Of a DNA stretch of 64,000 nt, positions 61,560-64,000 are shown piece after piece. Every line of letters starts with the position of its first letter. Within the stretch, counting starts at the first letter, position 1. The stretch lies in the NCBI GenBank assembly GCA_902362725.1, contig CABIXM010000016.1, forward strand, positions 867-64,866, in the 5' to 3' direction. The notes beneath the pieces were generated by a model. The model was not told the origin of the DNA, ran no database searches, and worked only from the letters and a program-made list of their open reading frames with translations. The DNA is from Clostridiaceae bacterium. Lineage in GTDB: Bacteria > Bacillota > Clostridia > Lachnospirales > Lachnospiraceae. The translations under genes and the position numbers were made by a program.

Positions 61560-62261
61560 CAGCTTAATATTTTTGAACAGATCTCCAAGCGTCGTAGTCA
61601 GCTCCTCCGCCTTCGGAATTTCGATTTTTTCTTCCGGAAGATCTTCCGCAGCGGCTTCGTTCAGCGCCTTCATGCTCAGGGACAGCTTGCCGTCCTTGAT
61701 AGCGATAACCTTTACCTTTACGGTGTCGCCGACCTTCAGGACTACGTCCGGGCTCTTGATACGCTTTTCAGAAATCTGGGATACATGTACCAGTCCGGAG
61801 AGACCGTCGCCCAGATCGATGAATGCGCCATAGGGCTGAATGCTCTCGACCTTTCCTTCCGTTACCAGACCGACCTGTACGCTGGCCAGCTTTGACCGAC
61901 GCTCCTCGGCAGCCTTCTCGCGAAGCAGCTCTCTTGCGGAGAGAACCAGCTTCTGGTTCTCCGGATCCGCAGTGATAACCTGTACCTGGATCTTCTTATT
62001 CAGCCAGTCCTCCAGGTTCTCCACATAGCCCAGAGAAAGCTTGGAAGCCGGGATAAAGCCGCGGATTCCTTCTACGTAAGCGACTACGCCGGACTTGACA
62101 ATGCCGCCGATTTTTACGGTGAGAACGGTCTTGTCCTCCAGATACTGTACCAGAGTCTGCCATGCCGGATCTGTGATGTCAGCCACATCATTCTCCTGTG
62201 TATCCTGGAAGGAAGCCTCCAGCTCTTCCTTGAAATCGTCCATTGTTGTTTTTTCTTCCAT
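61557..62261 (-). CDS. S1-domain RNA-binding protein (ribosomal protein S1-like)
   Basis: A 234-residue protein with two S1 OB-fold domains: residues about 45-112 (VLTVKIGGIVKSGVVAYVEGIRGFIPASKLSL) and about 130-200 (GLVTEGKVESIQPYGAFIDLGDGLSGLVHVSQISEKRI). An acidic N-terminus and an acidic C-terminal tail flank them. Clostridial S1-like proteins of this size are common in place of the long six-domain S1 and probably bind mRNA at the ribosome. It runs convergent with the symporter gene. Confidence 0.9.
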   Translation of the reverse strand: MEEKTTMDDFKEELEASFQDTQENDVADITDPAWQTLVQYLEDKTVLTVKIGGIVKSGVVAYVEGIRGFIPASKLSLGYVENLEDWLNKKIQVQVITADPENQKLVLSARELLREKAAEERRSKLASVQVGLVTEGKVESIQPYGAFIDLGDGLSGLVHVSQISEKRIKSPDVVLKVGDTVKVKVIAIKDGKLSLSMKALNEAAAEDLPEEKIEIPKAEELTTTLGDLFKNIKL

Positions 62262-62384
62262 TTCCCAATACCTCGTTTCATATAAAATTCAGATTACAGA
62301 CAGATTTCTGAGAAATCCGCTGTCCAATAGTTCTATTATATGGTAAAATGGTGCAAAAAGCAAACGGAATCAGGAGAAAAATAG

Positions 62385-63146
62385 ATGAATCAAGTGAAAA
62401 TAAGAAAACTTGTTTTTGGAGAAGGAAGACCGAAGATCTGCGTTCCGATAACGGGCCGCACCAGAGAAGAGATTGCGCTGCGGACGGCAGAGCTGAAAGC
62501 GGCGAAGCCGGATCTGGCGGAATGGCGGGCCGACTGGTATGAGGAAGTATTTGACAGGGAAAAACTGGAAACTACGCTGGCGTGGCTGCGTGAAGAGCTG
62601 GGCGAGCTGCCGCTTCTGGTGACCTTCCGGACCAGAGAGGAGGGCGGCGAGCAGAGTGTTAGCCCGGAGGACTATGCGGCATTTTTAAGGACGGTCCTTA
62701 TGTCCGGACAGGCAGATCTCATCGACGTGGAGCTGTTCCGGGGAGAGAAGCTGCTTCGGGATATCTGCAAAGAGGCAAAGGCGCAGGGGGTAAAGGTGAT
62801 TGCCTCCAGCCATGACTTTGAAAAGACTCCGGCAAAAGAGGAGATCCTTGCCCGGCTAATCCGGATGCAGGACTGCGGGGCGGATCTTCTGAAGCTGGCC
62901 GTCATGCCCCAGGATGCCGCCGACGTGCTGACCCTTCTGTCCGCCACTTTAGAGATGAGCGAAAAATATGCAAAGCAGCCCGTGGTAACCATGTCCATGG
63001 GAGCAAAAGGCGCAGTGAGCCGCTTGGCCGGAGAAGTCTTTGGTTCCGCTATGACCTTCGGATCCGCCGGCGTAGCTTCTGCCCCGGGTCAGGTGAGCGT
63101 GCCGGAGCTGAAGATGGCGCTGGAGGTGCTGCGACAGGGGAAATGA
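62385..63146 (+). CDS. aroD: Type I 3-dehydroquinate dehydratase
   Basis: A 253-residue TIM-barrel enzyme forming 3-dehydroshikimate in the shikimate pathway. The catalytic H143 (ASSHDFEKTP) and the Schiff-base lysine K170 (ADLLKLAVMP) fall at the same numbers as in the Salmonella enzyme. KICVPITGRTREEI and EWRADWYEE are also conserved, as is the substrate loop near the end (SAPGQVSVPEL). No other aro gene is close by. Confidence 0.96.
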   Translation: MNQVKIRKLVFGEGRPKICVPITGRTREEIALRTAELKAAKPDLAEWRADWYEEVFDREKLETTLAWLREELGELPLLVTFRTREEGGEQSVSPEDYAAFLRTVLMSGQADLIDVELFRGEKLLRDICKEAKAQGVKVIASSHDFEKTPAKEEILARLIRMQDCGADLLKLAVMPQDAADVLTLLSATLEMSEKYAKQPVVTMSMGAKGAVSRLAGEVFGSAMTFGSAGVASAPGQVSVPELKMALEVLRQGK

Positions 63147-63269
63147 GTTTTTCGTTATATAATATCAGCTTATTGGCGTATTGAGTTTGATGAAGTTAAA
63201 TTTAAAATGTAGATTATTATAGATACATAACATATAATTTATTTAAAGATGAAAATATATGGTATATCT

Positions 63270-64000
63270 ATGAATAATCCAACGATGGAAAATGTATTAA
63301 ACCTGGCTCTGGACGCCACTCCCCAGGAGCTGGCCCGCTCCGAAGATCTGAACGTGGGTTTCGACAGTACCGAAAAAATCTGGGAGCTTATCGTAAAATA
63401 TTCCGGATCGCTTACGGGACTTTCATCCCTTGGCGTGACTGTCACAGAGCTCCTGAACGAATACGCAATCCTGACAGTGCCGGAGTCCCTGGTAGAGCGT
63501 CTGGCGCTGGTTCCGGAAATCGAATATATCGAAAAACCAAAGAGGCTGTTTTTTTCTGTAAATCAGGGAAAAGCAGCCTCCTGTATTCCGGCGGTCCAGA
63601 ATGCCCGTTATGATTTATATGGAGACGGCGTTCTGGTGGCGCTGTTGGATTCCGGTGTGGATTATGCCCACCCGGATTTTAGAAATGAGGACGGGACGAC
63701 GCGGATCCTGGCCCTGTGGGATCAGACCATCCCGGGCAGACCGCCGGAGGGTTACCGCATCGGCACGGAATACACACAGCAGGAGATCAATGAAGCACTG
63801 GCGGCGGATACAGAGAGCGCCCGTTATGCATTGGTACCAAGCCGGGACGTAAGCGGCCACGGCACCAGGGTTCTCGGCATCGCGGCAGGCAATGGCCGTG
63901 CCAGCGGCGGCCGCTATCGGGGAATCGCAAGCCGCAGTCCGATCCTGGCCGTGAAGCTTGGCATGCCCCGGGAGGAGGGCTTTCCACGGACCACAGAGCT
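63270..64000 (+). CDS. Subtilisin-like (S8) protease, Csp germination-protease-like, 5' part
   Basis: The first 243 residues of an S8-family protease that runs past the window end. Residues about 1-85 are a prodomain typical of clostridial Csp-like proteins (ENVLNLALDATPQELARSEDLN, then IVKYSGSL and ILTVPESLVERL). The catalytic Asp is in VALLDSGVDYAHPDF and the His in DVSGHGTRVLGIAAGNG; the Ser lies beyond the window. No signal peptide. The family includes spore-cortex hydrolase activators CspB/CspC, consistent with a spore former. ATG 63270 is chosen by family start; ATG 63249 is an in-frame alternative, and neither has a good ribosome binding site. Confidence 0.88.
   Translation, partial: MNNPTMENVLNLALDATPQELARSEDLNVGFDSTEKIWELIVKYSGSLTGLSSLGVTVTELLNEYAILTVPESLVERLALVPEIEYIEKPKRLFFSVNQGKAASCIPAVQNARYDLYGDGVLVALLDSGVDYAHPDFRNEDGTTRILALWDQTIPGRPPEGYRIGTEYTQQEINEALAADTESARYALVPSRDVSGHGTRVLGIAAGNGRASGGRYRGIASRSPILAVKLGMPREEGFPRTTE

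Overview
The window looks like chromosomal DNA of a spore-forming anaerobe of the class Clostridia, most likely family Lachnospiraceae. This is inferred from the Firmicutes-type AGGAGG ribosome binding sites, Clostridia-style families (DUF1700/DUF4097 with PadR, TIGR01906, UPF0597, heterodimeric ABC exporters, a eukaryotic-type HisA), an alpha/beta small acid-soluble spore protein and a Csp-like subtilase. No rRNA or tRNA gene was seen, and the species cannot be named from the sequence.

Layout. 1-1627 is the right end of a Tn916-family integrative element (excisionase tail, tyrosine integrase, element end) lying directly before a phosphatase gene. 1628-16630 is mostly housekeeping and envelope genes: phosphatase, ferredoxin-nitroreductase, a PadR-DUF1700-DUF4097-PspC envelope operon, carbonic anhydrase, TypA, an SSB-like protein, a corrinoid adenosyltransferase, a lysine-riboswitch-controlled dapA-dapB operon and a Gld-type ABC system. 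16861-19561 is a decaying catabolic locus: an intact cysteine desulfidase-family gene and GntR regulator with remnants of an M20 amidohydrolase and a KdgT-like permease. 19602-23855 is a MarR-controlled heterodimeric ABC exporter with a strong operator palindrome. 24035-30853 holds asnS, a MoxR/VWA pair, a His-rich CsoR-type metal sensor and lipoproteins.

31003-41632 is a complete type I-C CRISPR-Cas locus: cas3, cas5, cas8c, cas7, cas4, cas1, cas2 and an array of 41 repeats and 40 spacers. Two features stand out. First, the gap between cas3 and cas5 carries, on the minus strand, a single degenerate repeat with its own promoter. Its 'spacer' matches, at 16 of the first 17 positions and next to a TTC PAM, the DNA just upstream of the putative cas5 promoter. 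This has the layout of a crRNA-like guide that makes Cascade repress its own operon. Second, cas1 carries an in-frame amber codon at codon 276 of 343, so spacer acquisition may be lost. The array changes repeat type part-way and records two separate acquisitions from the same coding target.

41781-46216 carries a truncated Uma2-family gene between two copies of one promoter cassette, then an RpiR-regulated alpha-glucoside PTS operon (EIICB plus GH4 6-phospho-alpha-glucosidase). 46265-64000 returns to core genes: a SpoIID-like protein, HisA, hibernation factor, SecA, a spore protein, a broken response regulator, a putative tandem glycine riboswitch before a saccharopine-dehydrogenase-family gene, cytidine and adenosine deaminases, a TalC-type aldolase, PutP, an S1-domain protein, AroD, and the start of a subtilase that runs off the window.
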